Notes under the pieces: generated by a model
Told to the model about the DNA's origin: nothing
Database searches by the model: none
Seen by the model: only the letters and a program-made list of their open reading frames with translations
Program-made: the position numbers and the translations under genes
In this document: one piece after another, positions 36,135 to 46,114 of the stretch
How positions within the stretch are numbered: position 1 is the stretch's first letter
Layout: every line of letters begins with the position of its first letter
Assembly: GCF_900109645.1 (NCBI RefSeq)
Contig: NZ_FOBG01000001.1
Coordinates: forward strand, 2,152,262 to 2,216,261
DNA from: Duganella sp. CF402
GTDB lineage: Bacteria > Pseudomonadota > Gammaproteobacteria > Burkholderiales > Burkholderiaceae_D
Reading direction: 5' to 3'
Length of the DNA stretch: 64,000 nucleotides

Positions 36135-37385
36135 ATGACCACTCGCAACGACTGCCTGGAGCGCGACGCACAGGATCCGCTCGCCCCGCTCCGCGATCAA
36201 TTCGACCTGCCGGACGGCGTTATTTATCTGGATGGCAACTCTTTAGGCGCGCGGCCCAAAGCCGCCCTCGCCCGCGCCCAGCAAGTCATCGCGCAGGAAT
36301 GGGGTCATGACCTGATCCGCAGCTGGAACACGGCCGGCTGGTTCGAACTGCCGAAGCGTCTGGGCAACCTGCTGGCCCCGCTGATCGGCGGCGTTGACGG
36401 CGAAGTGGTGGTTACCGACACCACCTCGGTCAACCTGTTCAAGGCCCTGGCCGCCGCCCTGACCATGCAAGCCGGCGACCCGGCCCGCGCCAGCCGCCGC
36501 GTGATCGTCACCGAACGCTCCAACTTCCCGACCGACATTTATATGGCCCAGGGCCTGACCGCCTGGCTGGACCGTGGCTACAGCATCAAGCTGATCGACA
36601 GCCCGGAGGAACTGCCAGCCGCCATCGACGCCGATAGCGCCGTGGTGATGCTGACCCACGTGAACTACCGCACCGGCCACCAGTACGACATGAAGGCCAG
36701 CAGCGCCCTCGCCCACGCGGCCGGCGCGTTGATTGTCTGGGACTTGGCGCACTCGGCCGGCGCAGTGCCGGTCGACCTGCACGCCGACGGCGCCGACCTG
36801 GCGGTGGGCTGCACTTATAAATACCTGAACGGCGGCCCCGGCGCTCCGGCCTTCATCTGGGTGCCGAAAAAGCATCAAGCCAACTTCCAGCAGCCGCTGT
36901 CAGGCTGGTGGGGCCACGCCAATCCGTTCGCGATGGCGCCCGACTTCAAGCCGGCCGATGGCATCGCCCGCGCCCTGTGCGGCACCCAGCCGGTGGTCTC
37001 GCTGGCTCTGGCCGAATGCGGCCTGGACGTGCACCGCCAGAGCTCGATGGCGGCCATCCGCGCCAAGTCGCTGGCCCTGACCGACTTGTTCATCGCACTG
37101 GTGGAAGCGCGCTGCGCCGCCCACCCGCTGGGACTGGTGACGCCGCGCGAGCACGCGCAGCGCGGCAGCCACGTCAGCTTCACCCATCCGCACGGCTACG
37201 CGGTGATGCAAGCGTTGATCGCGCGCGGCGTGATCGGCGACTACCGCGAACCGGCCATCATGCGTTTCGGCTTCACGCCGCTGTACACCAGCTATGCTGA
37301 TGTATGGGACGCGGTGGAAATCCTGCGCGATATCCTGGACCGCCAGGACTACAACGTCGACGCCAAGCGCGATGCAGTGACCTAA
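36135..37385 (+). CDS. kynU: Kynureninase
   Basis: PLP enzyme of 416 residues that cleaves L-kynurenine to anthranilate and L-alanine. It has [12 protein letters not shown] near the N-terminus, [12 protein letters not shown], and the PLP lysine Lys229 in [12 protein letters not shown], followed by GWWGH. It is followed 14 bases later by kynA. The third gene of the usual set, kynB (formamidase), is not next to it. Confidence 0.96.
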   Translation: MTTRNDCLERDAQDPLAPLRDQFDLPDGVIYLDGNSLGARPKAALARAQQVIAQEWGHDLIRSWNTAGWFELPKRLGNLLAPLIGGVDGEVVVTDTTSVNLFKALAAALTMQAGDPARASRRVIVTERSNFPTDIYMAQGLTAWLDRGYSIKLIDSPEELPAAIDADSAVVMLTHVNYRTGHQYDMKASSALAHAAGALIVWDLAHSAGAVPVDLHADGADLAVGCTYKYLNGGPGAPAFIWVPKKHQANFQQPLSGWWGHANPFAMAPDFKPADGIARALCGTQPVVSLALAECGLDVHRQSSMAAIRAKSLALTDLFIALVEARCAAHPLGLVTPREHAQRGSHVSFTHPHGYAVMQALIARGVIGDYREPAIMRFGFTPLYTSYADVWDAVEILRDILDRQDYNVDAKRDAVT

Positions 37386-37399
37386 ACGAGATAAACAGT

Positions 37400-38257
37400 A
37401 TGAGCGAAAATAAATGCCCGATGCACGGTGGCGCCAAGGATGCTGAGTGGCACGACGCCAAAATGGACTTCAGCAACGACATGAGCTACGGCGACTATCT
37501 GGGCCTGAACCAGATCCTGCACGCCCAGCACCCGCTGTCGCCCAACCACAATGAAATGCTGTTCATCATCCAGCACCAGACCAGCGAACTGTGGATGAAG
37601 CTGATGCTGCACGAAATGCGCGCGGTCCGCACCCACCTGCAAGCCGACGACCTGCCGCCGGCCTTCAAGATGCTGGCGCGCGTGGCCCGCATCATGGACC
37701 AGCTGGTGCACGCCTGGGACGTGCTGGCCACCATGACGCCGCCGGAATACACCGCCATCCGCCCCTACCTGGGCGCGTCGTCGGGCTTCCAGTCCTACCA
37801 GTACCGCGAGATCGAGTTCATCCTCGGTAACAAGAACGCGGCCCTGCTCAACGTCCACGCCACCACGCCGGAATTCCCGCTGCTGCAGGAAGCGCTGAAC
37901 ACGCCATCGATCTACGACGAAGCGATCAAGCTGCTGGCCCGCAACGGCCTGCCGATTTCCGCTGAACGCCTGAACGCCGACCCGACCCAGCCGACCGTGG
38001 CCGACGACTCGGTGCAGCAGGCGTGGCTGGAAGTCTACCGCGACCCGACCCGCTACTGGGCGCTGTACGAGCTGGCCGAAAAGCTGGTGGATATGGAAAC
38101 CGCGTTCCGCTTCTGGCGCTTCCGCCACGTGACCACGGTCGAGCGCATCATCGGCTTCAAGACCGGCACCGGCGGCACGGCCGGCGTCAGCTACCTGCGC
38201 AAGATGCTGGACGTGGTGCTGTTCCCGGAACTATTTGCGCTCCGAACCGCGCTCTGA
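37400..38257 (+). CDS. kynA: Tryptophan 2,3-dioxygenase
   Basis: Haem enzyme of 285 residues that opens the indole ring of L-tryptophan to give N-formylkynurenine. [21 protein letters not shown] supplies the distal histidine and substrate contacts; [22 protein letters not shown] includes the axial haem histidine and the carboxylate-binding loop. The ATG at 37400 gives [11 protein letters not shown], typical of betaproteobacterial forms. It forms a two-gene unit with kynU. Confidence 0.96.
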   Translation: MSENKCPMHGGAKDAEWHDAKMDFSNDMSYGDYLGLNQILHAQHPLSPNHNEMLFIIQHQTSELWMKLMLHEMRAVRTHLQADDLPPAFKMLARVARIMDQLVHAWDVLATMTPPEYTAIRPYLGASSGFQSYQYREIEFILGNKNAALLNVHATTPEFPLLQEALNTPSIYDEAIKLLARNGLPISAERLNADPTQPTVADDSVQQAWLEVYRDPTRYWALYELAEKLVDMETAFRFWRFRHVTTVERIIGFKTGTGGTAGVSYLRKMLDVVLFPELFALRTAL

Positions 38258-38315
38258 TCCGGGAACTTGTTTGCGACCTCCCTCTCTAAGTTAAACACCA
38301 ACAAAGGGAGGGAAT

Positions 38316-38918
38316 ATGAAACCAAACATCTGCAACTGGGCAGCCGCTGGCTTGCTGCTGGCCGCCACGGCCAGTGCCAGCGCCACTACCTACACCACCA
38401 TCCTCACCGGGGCCAAGGAAGCCACGCCCAACACCTCGGACGCCATCGGTGCAGCCGCCGTCACCTTCGACGCCGGCACCCACGTGCTGGAAATCAGCAC
38501 CGCCTTTGCCGGCCTGTTAGGCAACAGCACGGCTGCACACATCCATTGCTGCACCACTGCGCCAGGTACCGGCACCGCCGGCCCGGTCACGGAAATACCT
38601 GCGTTCACCGGCTTCCCGCTGGGCGTACAGACCGGTGCATACAGCCACAGTTACGACACCTCGCTGGCCAGCAGCTGGAATGCAGCCTTCCTGAGCGCCT
38701 ATGGCGGCAGCACCAGCGGCGCCGAAGCCGCCCTGCTGGCCGGGCTGAACGCGGGCAGCGCCTACCTCAACATCCACAGCAGCGCATATCCGGATGGAGA
38801 AATCCGCGGCTTCCTCACGTCGCCCACTGCGGTGCCGGAACCGGCCAGCTTCGCCATGCTCGGCCTGGGCCTGCCGGCGGTGCTGATGATGGCGCGTCGC
38901 CGCCGCAAATCTACTTGA
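38316..38918 (+). CDS. CHRD domain, PEP-CTERM sorted exoprotein
   Basis: Secreted protein of 200 residues: signal peptide (ending near ASASATT), one CHRD domain (TYTTILTGAKEATPN..., AHIHCC, YLNIHSSAYPDGEIRGFL) and a C-terminal PEP-CTERM tripartite signal: VPEPAS, a hydrophobic helix and RRRRK. PEP-CTERM proteins are processed by exosortase and linked to exopolysaccharide-producing cells. AAGGGAGGGAAT before the ATG is a strong ribosome binding site. The CHRD function is unknown. Its end overlaps the convergent hydrolase gene by eight bases. Confidence 0.9.
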   Translation: MKPNICNWAAAGLLLAATASASATTYTTILTGAKEATPNTSDAIGAAAVTFDAGTHVLEISTAFAGLLGNSTAAHIHCCTTAPGTGTAGPVTEIPAFTGFPLGVQTGAYSHSYDTSLASSWNAAFLSAYGGSTSGAEAALLAGLNAGSAYLNIHSSAYPDGEIRGFLTSPTAVPEPASFAMLGLGLPAVLMMARRRRKST

Positions 38919-40860
38919 CGGTGGCGCCGACCAGCGGCAGTTCGATGTAGCTGTCGTGGTAGATGCGCTGGGTCGCTTTCTTGTAATCCGCAGGCTGGGC
39001 GTTGAAGATATTCGGCACGAAGGTCTGCGGATTGCGGTCGTACAGCGGGAACCAGCTGGACTGGATCTGCACCATGATGCGGTGGCCCGGCAGGAACACG
39101 TGGTTGGCGGTCGGCAGCGAGAAGCGGTAGGCCAGCGGCGTGTTGGCGGTGATCGGCTTGGCTGTGGCCCAGCTCTCGCGGTAACGGCCACGGAAGATGT
39201 CGGCTGAAATCATCAACTGGTAGCCGCCCATCTCCGGCTGCGCCGCCACCTGGTCTGGATAAACGTCGATCAGCTTAACCACCCAGTCGGCATCGGTGCC
39301 GCTGGTGGCGGCCAGCAGGTTGGCGACCGGCTCGCCGCTGATCTTGACCGGCGCGGTCAGCACGCCGGTGGTGTAGGTCAGCACGTCGGTGCGGCCCGAG
39401 GCCTCGCGCTGGTCGTCGACCAGCCAGCGCGGCCAGGTCTGGCCCTTGGCTTCGTCGTAGCCGAACTGCGGGATCGGGCGCTGGCGGAACGGCACCGGCT
39501 TGGCCGGGTCCGAGATGTACTCATCATAGGCGTGCTTTTGCGCTGGAGCGCTTAACGGCGCGGACGCGGCATTGGTCAGGTTGAGCTTCGCATTGGCAGC
39601 GAGGCGCAGCGTGGCCGGCACAATCGTGCAGCCACTGGTGCAGCCGGCCGGCCAGCGGTCCAGCGCGCGCCACTTGTTGGTGCCGGTTTCAAACGCCGTC
39701 ACCGGTGCGATCTTCGCGGGCGGCGCGTCATCTTTCAGATAGCTGTCGAGGAACGGCAGCAGGATCTCTTCGCGGAAGTGCAAGCCGGTGTCGCTGTTGA
39801 ATTTGATGGCGCCCAGCTTGCTGCCATCGCCATCCTGGCCGCCGTGATTCCACGGCCCCATCACCAGGAACACATTGTTGTCCTGGTCGTTCGGCTTGAT
39901 GGCCTTGTAGACCGCGATGGCGCCATAAATATCCTCGGCGTCCCACAGGCCGTGCACCAGCAGGGTCGGCACCGTGACCGGCTGTTTCGCCAGGATTTTA
40001 TCGACGGCCTGGTTCTGCCAGAACGCATCGTAGGCGGGATGCGCCACCACCTTGCGCCAGAAGCCGCTCTGCTCGACGCCGCGCTGGCGTGCCAGCTCGC
40101 CGGCCGAACCAGCACGCAAATACATATCGTAGTCGTCGTAATGGCTGGCGAACCAGCGCGCATCGTTGCGGCGCGTGACCACCTGCTCCATGATGTAGGC
40201 CAGGTTGATCTGCCGGAACGCGCCGTGGTGGAACCAGTCGTCGCCGCGCCAGCCGTCCACCATCGGGTTCATGGGCACCGCCACCTTCAGCGCCGGGTGC
40301 GGATTCACCAACGCCATCAGCGGCAGGAAGCCATCGTACGAGCCGCCGATGATGCCGGCCTTGCCATTCGACTCCGGCACGTTCTTGCTGAGCCAATCGA
40401 TGGTGTCCCAAGCGTCGGTGGAATGATCGACCTCGGTGGGATTGAAGGCACTGCCGGCGAGCGGGCGGTTCATCACATAGCCACCCTCCGAGCCGTGCTT
40501 GCCGCGCACGTCCTGCACCACGCGGATGTAGCCGCCCTTGGTGATCACGTCCGGCAGATTATCGTAGCCCTGCAACATCACGTCCATTTGCGAGCTATCG
40601 GCGTGACTGGTCATGTCGGTCGCGTTGTACGGCGTGCGCGTGAGCAGCATGGGCGCATTGCGGGCCTTGCGCGGGATGACGATGACAGTATTGAGCTTGA
40701 CGCCGTCGCGCATCGGAATCATGACGGTGCGCTTGATGTAATCGAAACTATCGACCGGCGCCTTGAATTCGTCCGGCGTTTCGCTGGGAAGCTGGTTTTG
40801 CGCGTGTGCGGTGAGGAGTGCGCCAGCCAGAACGGCCAGCGCGAGTGCGGATTTCTTCAT
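38911..40860 (-). CDS. CocE/NonD family (S15-like) hydrolase
   Basis: Serine hydrolase of 649 residues with signal peptide (ending near LTAHAQ), an alpha/beta-hydrolase domain whose nucleophile is Ser174 in GGSYDGFLP, and the C-terminal jelly-roll of X-Pro dipeptidyl peptidases (LPTANHVFLPGHRIMVQIQSSWFP). The cap shows RLNQI-type helices with HHGAFRQINLAY. Members hydrolyse acyl esters or amides such as alpha-amino-acid esters and cocaine-like compounds; the export signal suggests a periplasmic or secreted role. It stands alone between the PEP-CTERM gene and htpG. Confidence 0.9.
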   Translation of the reverse strand: MKKSALALAVLAGALLTAHAQNQLPSETPDEFKAPVDSFDYIKRTVMIPMRDGVKLNTVIVIPRKARNAPMLLTRTPYNATDMTSHADSSQMDVMLQGYDNLPDVITKGGYIRVVQDVRGKHGSEGGYVMNRPLAGSAFNPTEVDHSTDAWDTIDWLSKNVPESNGKAGIIGGSYDGFLPLMALVNPHPALKVAVPMNPMVDGWRGDDWFHHGAFRQINLAYIMEQVVTRRNDARWFASHYDDYDMYLRAGSAGELARQRGVEQSGFWRKVVAHPAYDAFWQNQAVDKILAKQPVTVPTLLVHGLWDAEDIYGAIAVYKAIKPNDQDNNVFLVMGPWNHGGQDGDGSKLGAIKFNSDTGLHFREEILLPFLDSYLKDDAPPAKIAPVTAFETGTNKWRALDRWPAGCTSGCTIVPATLRLAANAKLNLTNAASAPLSAPAQKHAYDEYISDPAKPVPFRQRPIPQFGYDEAKGQTWPRWLVDDQREASGRTDVLTYTTGVLTAPVKISGEPVANLLAATSGTDADWVVKLIDVYPDQVAAQPEMGGYQLMISADIFRGRYRESWATAKPITANTPLAYRFSLPTANHVFLPGHRIMVQIQSSWFPLYDRNPQTFVPNIFNAQPADYKKATQRIYHDSYIELPLVGATVK

Positions 40861-40920
40861 GGACGCCCCGGTGTGGTGTGATACGTGAAATTATCACAAC
40901 ACTCAGGGGCGTTGTACAGC

Positions 40921-42831
40921 TTATTTCGCCAGCAGCAGTTCGTTCAGGCGCTTCACGAACGAGGCTGGATCGCTCAGCGAGCCGCCTTCGGCCAGCAGGG
41001 CCTGGTCGAACAGCAGGTTGGACCAGTCGCTGAAGGAGCTGGCCACGTCTTCATTCTTCAGGCGCTGCACCAGCGGGTGGTCCGGATTGATTTCCAGGAT
41101 AGGCTTGGATTCCGGCGCCGCCTGGCCTGCGGCTTTCAGCATGCGCAGCAGGTTGCCCGACAGCTCGTGCTCGTCCGCCACCAGGCAGGCCGGCGAATCG
41201 GTCAGGCGGAAGGTCACGCGCACGTCCTTGGCTTTATCGGCCAGCACTTCCTTCATCTTGGCGACCAGATCCTTGTACGAGGATTCGGTTTCTTCGTGCT
41301 CCTTCTTCTCGGCTTCATCTTCCAGCGCGCCCAGATCCAGGCCGCCTTTGGCCACCGACACCAGTTCCTTGCCTTCGAACTCGGTCAGGAAGGACAGCAT
41401 CCACTCGTCCACGCGGTCGGTCAGCAGAAGCACTTCGACGCCCTTCTTGCGGAAGATCTCAAGGTGCGGACTGTTTTTCGCGGCCACGTAGTTATCGGCC
41501 GTGACGTAGTAAATCTTGTCCTGGCCTTCCTTGGCGCGGGCGACATACTGCTCCAGCGAGGTGATTTGCTGGTCGTTGTCGTTGGCGGTCGAAGCGAAGC
41601 GCAGCAGCTTGGCCAGACGGTCCTTGTTGGCCGCGTCTTCGCCGATGCCCTCTTTCAGCACCTGGCCGAATTCGGTCCAGAAGGTCTGGTACTTGTCCTT
41701 CTTCTCTTGCTCGTCGGCGTTGGCCAGTTCTTCCAGCATGCCGATCACGCGCTTGGTCGAGCCGTCGCGAATCACTTTCACGTCGCGCGACTCTTGCAGG
41801 ATTTCGCGCGAGACGTTCAGCGGCAGGTCGGCCGAGTCAATCACGCCTTTGACGAAGCGCAGATAGGTCGGCATCAGTTGTTCGGCATCGTCCATGATGA
41901 ACACGCGCTTGACGTACAGCTTGATGCCGCCACGCTTGTTGCGGTCCCACAGGTCGAACGGCGCCTTGGCCGGGATATACAGCAGCTGGGTGTATTCGCT
42001 GCGGCCTTCCACGCGGTTGTGGGTGTGGGTCAGCGGCGGCTGGAAGTCGTGCGAGACGTGTTTGTAGAATTCGTCGTACTGCTCGGCGGTGATGTCGGAC
42101 TTGTTGCGGGCCCACAGTGCGCTGGCCTGGTTGACGGTTTCCAGTTCGTCCTTGAGGACGGTTTCCTTCTTCTCTTCGTCCCACTCTTCTTTCTGCATCA
42201 CGATAGGCAGCGAGATGTGGTCCGAGTATTTGCGGATGATGGATTTGATCTTCCACGACGACAGCAGCTCGTCCTCGCCTTCGCGCAGGTGCAGGATGAT
42301 GTCGGTGCCACGATTAGGCTTCTCGATCTGCTCGACCGAGTAGTCGCCTTCGCCGGCGGATTCCCAGCGCACGCCTTCCGAGGCGGCGGCGCCGGCGCGG
42401 CGCGATTCCACGGTGATCTTGTCGGCCACGATGAAGCCCGAATAGAAGCCCACGCCGAACTGGCCGATCAGGGCGGCGTCCTGCTGCTGGTCGCCCGACA
42501 GCTTGCCGAAGAATTCCTTGGTGCCCGACTTGGCGATGGTGCCGAGGTGCGAAATCGCCTCGTCACGGCTCATGCCGATGCCGTTGTCGGAGATGGTAAC
42601 GGTGCGTGCCGCCTTGTCGAAGCTGACTTTGATTTTCAGTTCGTGGTCGTTGCCGTACAGGGCGTCGTTGTTGATAGCTTCAAAACGCAGCTTGTCCGAT
42701 GCGTCGGAGGCATTGGAAATCAGCTCGCGCAGGAAGATCTCCTTGTTCGAATACAGGGAGTGGATCATCAGCTGCAGCAGCTGTTTTACTTCGGCCTGGA
42801 AGCCAAGGGTTTGTTTTTCAGTATCAGCCAT
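40921..42831 (-). CDS. htpG: Molecular chaperone HtpG (Hsp90)
   Basis: Cytosolic ATP-dependent chaperone of 636 residues, usual bacterial Hsp90 length. The GHKL ATPase motifs are clear: [38 protein letters not shown]. The middle domain has the catalytic Arg region ([10 protein letters not shown]) and the C-terminal dimerisation domain ends RLNELLLAK. It stands alone; a weak ACAAC/GTTGT stem lies just downstream. Confidence 0.97.
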   Translation of the reverse strand: MADTEKQTLGFQAEVKQLLQLMIHSLYSNKEIFLRELISNASDASDKLRFEAINNDALYGNDHELKIKVSFDKAARTVTISDNGIGMSRDEAISHLGTIAKSGTKEFFGKLSGDQQQDAALIGQFGVGFYSGFIVADKITVESRRAGAAASEGVRWESAGEGDYSVEQIEKPNRGTDIILHLREGEDELLSSWKIKSIIRKYSDHISLPIVMQKEEWDEEKKETVLKDELETVNQASALWARNKSDITAEQYDEFYKHVSHDFQPPLTHTHNRVEGRSEYTQLLYIPAKAPFDLWDRNKRGGIKLYVKRVFIMDDAEQLMPTYLRFVKGVIDSADLPLNVSREILQESRDVKVIRDGSTKRVIGMLEELANADEQEKKDKYQTFWTEFGQVLKEGIGEDAANKDRLAKLLRFASTANDNDQQITSLEQYVARAKEGQDKIYYVTADNYVAAKNSPHLEIFRKKGVEVLLLTDRVDEWMLSFLTEFEGKELVSVAKGGLDLGALEDEAEKKEHEETESSYKDLVAKMKEVLADKAKDVRVTFRLTDSPACLVADEHELSGNLLRMLKAAGQAAPESKPILEINPDHPLVQRLKNEDVASSFSDWSNLLFDQALLAEGGSLSDPASFVKRLNELLLAK

Positions 42832-42881
42832 TTTTAAATAGTCTTTTGGTTAAGGTTTCGGGAAAATGGGGATGGCAAGGC

Positions 42882-44495
42882 TTATTTCAAGAGCTCTTTT
42901 TCGAGGAAGCGCCAGATGGCCGGTTCCTGCATCGCGGCCACGTTGAGCCGCATGCGGGTCGACGGCAGCTGCTTGGGCGAAAACAGGCTGCCCGGCGCCA
43001 GCAGCAGGTTGTGCGCCATCGCGCGCTCGGTCAGGGCGTTGGTGTCGCAGCCGGCATCGACCCACACGAACATGCCGGCCGGCGGCGAGGCGTCCACCTT
43101 CAGGCCAACGCGCTCCATCTGGCGCAAGGTCTTGGCGCGGATGGCGTCCAGCCGCCCGCGCATGCGGTCTGCGTGCTTGCGGTACGAACCTTCGGACAGC
43201 ACTTTGTAGACCACGCGCTCGCCAATGTCGCTGGTGGTCAGGGTCGACAGCATCTTGCGGTCGGCCAGCCGTTCGGCGCGCTCCACCGAGGTGGCGATGT
43301 AGCCGACGCGCAGGTTGGCGGCCATCGTCTTGGAGAAGCCGCCGAGGTAAATCACGCGCTGCAGCTGGTCCAGCGCCGCCAGCCGGGTGGCCGGCTGCAC
43401 CGCGCTGCCCGGATGCAGGTCGCAGTAGATATCGTCTTCCACGATCAGGAAGTCGTGTTCTTCCGACAGGCGCAGCACCTGGAAGGCCTTGGCTGCCGAC
43501 AGCGAGGTGGAACTCGGGTTGTGCAGCACCGAGTTGATGATGTACAGCTTGGGCTTGTGCAGCGCCGCCAGTTCAGCAAGACGGGCGATGTCCGGGCCGT
43601 CGGCCAGACGCGGGATACCGACCACTTTCGCGCCCAGCGCGGCGAAGGAGCCGAACATCAGGAACCAGGCCGGATCGTCGACGAAGATGGTGTCGCCGGG
43701 ACGGGTGAATTCGCGCGCCACCAGGTCCAACGCCTGCGTCACACCGGCGGTGGTGACGATTTGTTCCGGCGCGGCGGCGATTTCCAGTTCCGCCAGTTTG
43801 TGCTGCAACTGCTGGCGCAGCGGCAGGAAGCCTTGCGGCACGCCGTAACTGAGCAGCAGATTGGGATTCTGGCGGCTGACGGCGCGCAGCGCGTTGGCGA
43901 TGGCCGGGCCGTCCAGCCATTCGGGCGGCAGCACGCCGGAGCCGGGCATCTGCTGATGCGGCATCTGGCGGAACATATTCCGCACCAGCCAGACCACGTC
44001 GATCGGCTTGGAGTCGAAGCCGGATTGCGCGCGCAGCGGAGCGACCGCCGCGCCGCTATCGGCAGCATTGAGCGCCATCGCCGGCCGTTCGCGCACAAAG
44101 AACCCGGCGCCACGGCGCGACTCCAGGTAGCCGGTGGCCACCAGCTTGTCGTAGGCCGCCACCACAGTGAACGCCGACACACTGTGCGAGGCTGCGAACG
44201 AGCGGATCGACGGCATGCGCGCGCCGCCGCGCAGCAGGCGGTCGTCAATACGCGCCGCCACCGAGCGCACGATCTGGTCGATCAGCGTTTCGCCCGATTC
44301 GCGCAGCAGCAAGCCAATCATCGGCCCGGCCGTCGGCTTGGGCAGCGCCTGCACCGGCACGGATGCCACCGCCGGGCCGGGCACCTGCGCGGCAAGTGTA
44401 CGGGCGTGTGCGGCGGCCAGCGCTTCATTGACTGCCTCCGCCGCTGCCGCTGCTGCGGCCCCCAACAGGGAAGTGCGTGGTCGTGTATTGGTCAT
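42882..44495 (-). CDS. MocR-type regulator (GntR winged helix fused to aminotransferase fold)
   Basis: A 537-residue fusion. After about 50 Ala/Pro-rich residues comes a GntR winged helix (IVRSVAARIDDRLLRGGARMPSIRSFAASHSVSAFTVVAAYDKLVATGYLESRRGAGFFV), then a class I aminotransferase-like domain with the PLP lysine in YLGGFSKTMAANLRVGY. MocR proteins sense PLP or PLP adducts and bind direct repeats. It is divergent from an EamA transporter and the gap between them contains two TGTACTGG repeats one helical turn apart, a good candidate site. The extended N-terminus is longer than usual. Confidence 0.92.
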   Translation of the reverse strand: MTNTRPRTSLLGAAAAAAAEAVNEALAAAHARTLAAQVPGPAVASVPVQALPKPTAGPMIGLLLRESGETLIDQIVRSVAARIDDRLLRGGARMPSIRSFAASHSVSAFTVVAAYDKLVATGYLESRRGAGFFVRERPAMALNAADSGAAVAPLRAQSGFDSKPIDVVWLVRNMFRQMPHQQMPGSGVLPPEWLDGPAIANALRAVSRQNPNLLLSYGVPQGFLPLRQQLQHKLAELEIAAAPEQIVTTAGVTQALDLVAREFTRPGDTIFVDDPAWFLMFGSFAALGAKVVGIPRLADGPDIARLAELAALHKPKLYIINSVLHNPSSTSLSAAKAFQVLRLSEEHDFLIVEDDIYCDLHPGSAVQPATRLAALDQLQRVIYLGGFSKTMAANLRVGYIATSVERAERLADRKMLSTLTTSDIGERVVYKVLSEGSYRKHADRMRGRLDAIRAKTLRQMERVGLKVDASPPAGMFVWVDAGCDTNALTERAMAHNLLLAPGSLFSPKQLPSTRMRLNVAAMQEPAIWRFLEKELLK

Positions 44496-44530
44496 TTTAC
44501 CGTCACAGTATGATGAATTATGTTGCTAAG

Positions 44531-44549
44531 TGTACTGGCACTGTACTGG
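44531..44549. promoter_or_regulatory. Direct repeat TGTACTGG, probable MocR site
   Basis: TGTACTGG at 44531-44538 and 44542-44549, 11 bases apart (one helical turn), between the divergent MocR and EamA genes. MocR regulators such as PdxR and TauR are known to bind direct repeats. The same octamer recurs inside the EamA gene. Confidence 0.6.
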
Positions 44550-44571
44550 TTTTGTCACGTAGGATAAAGCC

Positions 44572-45516
44572 ATGACCCCTATCGTCTCCACTATCAGCAC
44601 CCAGCGCCGCCTGAGCGACGAAACCACCGGCATGCTGCTTGGCCTGATCGGTGTCGCCATCTTCAGCCTGACGCTGCCGTTCACCCGGCTGGCGGTCGGC
44701 GGCGCCGAGGCCAGCGCAGGCGCCGGCCTTTCGCCCATGTTCGTCGCCCTCGGCCGCGCACTGGCGGCCGCTGTACTGGCCGGCGGCTGGCTGTACAGGA
44801 AGCGCGCCCCGCTGCCGCCGCGCAGCGCCCTGCCCGCGCTGGCGATGGTGGCCATCGGCTGCGTGATCGGCTTCCCGTGGCTGACCTCCGTCGCCATGCG
44901 CAGCCTGCCGGCCGCCCACGGCGCGGTACTGGTCGGCGTGCTGCCACTGGCCACCGCCCTGTTCGCGGCCCTGCTGGCCGGTGAAAAACCGTCCAAAGGC
45001 TTCTGGGTGATGGCCATCTTAGGCTCTGTACTGGTGGCCGGCTTTGCGCTGCGCCAGAGCGGCGGCAGTTTGCACGCGGCCGACCTCGCCATCTTCCTGG
45101 CTGTACTGGCCGCAGCGATGGGCTATGCCGCCGGCGGCCGCCTGTCGCAGACGCTGGGCGGCCAGCAAACCATCTGCTGGGCGCTGGTGCTGGCGGCACC
45201 GCCGTTGCTGCCGGTGGTGGGCTGGCTGGCGTGGCAGGAAGCGCCGCAAATCGCCCACGCCGGCGCCGCCGCATGGACCGGTTTCGCTTACGTTTCGGTG
45301 TTCTCGATGTTTATCGGGTTCTTCTTCTGGTATCGCGGCATGGCGCTGGGCGGGGTGGCGCGGGTGGGACAAGTACAGTTGGTACAGCCCTTTTTATCTG
45401 TACTGGGCGCCACCGTGGTGCTGGGGGAAACGCTGGAATGGCCTACCCTCATCTTCGCAATCGCCGTCATCGCGGTGGTGGGCGCGGGGCGCAAAATGCA
45501 GGTAAAACGGGGCTGA
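44572..45516 (+). CDS. EamA/DMT family transporter
   Basis: Inner-membrane exporter-type protein of 314 residues with ten hydrophobic helices in two EamA repeats (LGLIGVAIFSLTLPFTRLAV; LPLATALFAALLAGEKPS; VQLVQPFLSVLGATVVLGE). Divergent from the MocR gene and probably its target; such pairs are common, and the substrate may be an amine or amino acid linked to vitamin B6 chemistry. Odd feature: the gene repeatedly uses GTA-CTG for Val-Leu, reproducing TGTACTGG at 44772, 45027, 45102 and 45399 and GTACTGG at 44926. Confidence 0.9.
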   Translation: MTPIVSTISTQRRLSDETTGMLLGLIGVAIFSLTLPFTRLAVGGAEASAGAGLSPMFVALGRALAAAVLAGGWLYRKRAPLPPRSALPALAMVAIGCVIGFPWLTSVAMRSLPAAHGAVLVGVLPLATALFAALLAGEKPSKGFWVMAILGSVLVAGFALRQSGGSLHAADLAIFLAVLAAAMGYAAGGRLSQTLGGQQTICWALVLAAPPLLPVVGWLAWQEAPQIAHAGAAAWTGFAYVSVFSMFIGFFFWYRGMALGGVARVGQVQLVQPFLSVLGATVVLGETLEWPTLIFAIAVIAVVGAGRKMQVKRG

Positions 45517-45626
45517 CACCATACAGTATCTTGATTTTGCCTCTATTGTGAGCATCCCCTGCGGCAAGAGTACAATATCGGTCTCAACACATAATTAACA
45601 TCAATAACAACGCAACTGGAAACCAC

Positions 45627-46088
45627 ATGTCTGTTTACGAAAAACTGAAAGCGCTTGATATCACTTTGGCAGCACCGGCAACCCCTGCCGCCGCCTACGT
45701 CATGTACGCCCAAACCGGCAATCTGGTATTCCTATCGGGCCACATCGCCAAACGCGCCGACGGCAGCGTGTGGGTCGGCCAACTGGGCAAGAACATCGAC
45801 ACCGCAGAAGGCAAGGCCGCCGCGCGCGCCATCGCCATCGACTTGATCGGCACCTTGCAAGCGGCCGTCGGCGGCGACCTGACCCGCGTCAAGCGCATCG
45901 TCAAGGTCATGAGCCTGGTGAACTCCACCCCAGACTACACCGAACAGCATCTGGTCACCAACGGCGCCTCCGAGCTGCTGGGCGAAGTCTTCGGCGACGC
46001 CGGCAAACACGCCCGCTCCGCCTTCGGCGTGGCGCAGATCCCGCTGGGCGCTTGCGTTGAAATCGAATTGATCGCGGAAGTCGCGTAA
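45627..46088 (+). CDS. RidA/YjgF family protein
   Basis: A 153-residue protein of the RidA superfamily: LVFLSGHIAKRADGSVWVGQLG, AIAIDLIGTLQAAVGGDLTRVKRIVKV and GVAQIPLGACVEIELIAEV. Family members hydrolyse reactive enamine/imine intermediates released by PLP enzymes. The archetypal RidA arginine is replaced in this longer subfamily (region RSAFGVAQIPLG), so deaminase activity is not certain. It precedes an aminotransferase gene by 26 bases, which fits a clean-up role for that enzyme. Confidence 0.9.
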   Translation: MSVYEKLKALDITLAAPATPAAAYVMYAQTGNLVFLSGHIAKRADGSVWVGQLGKNIDTAEGKAAARAIAIDLIGTLQAAVGGDLTRVKRIVKVMSLVNSTPDYTEQHLVTNGASELLGEVFGDAGKHARSAFGVAQIPLGACVEIELIAEVA

Positions 46089-46114
46089 AAATAGCATCCC
46101 ATAGTGAGACAAGT

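Noticed and set aside
40896..40915. ACAAC/GTTGT stem after htpG as an intrinsic terminator
   Set aside because: Only five base pairs and no T run.
40885..42837. Open frame of 650 codons on the plus strand
   Set aside because: Fully antisense to htpG; no recognisable domain.
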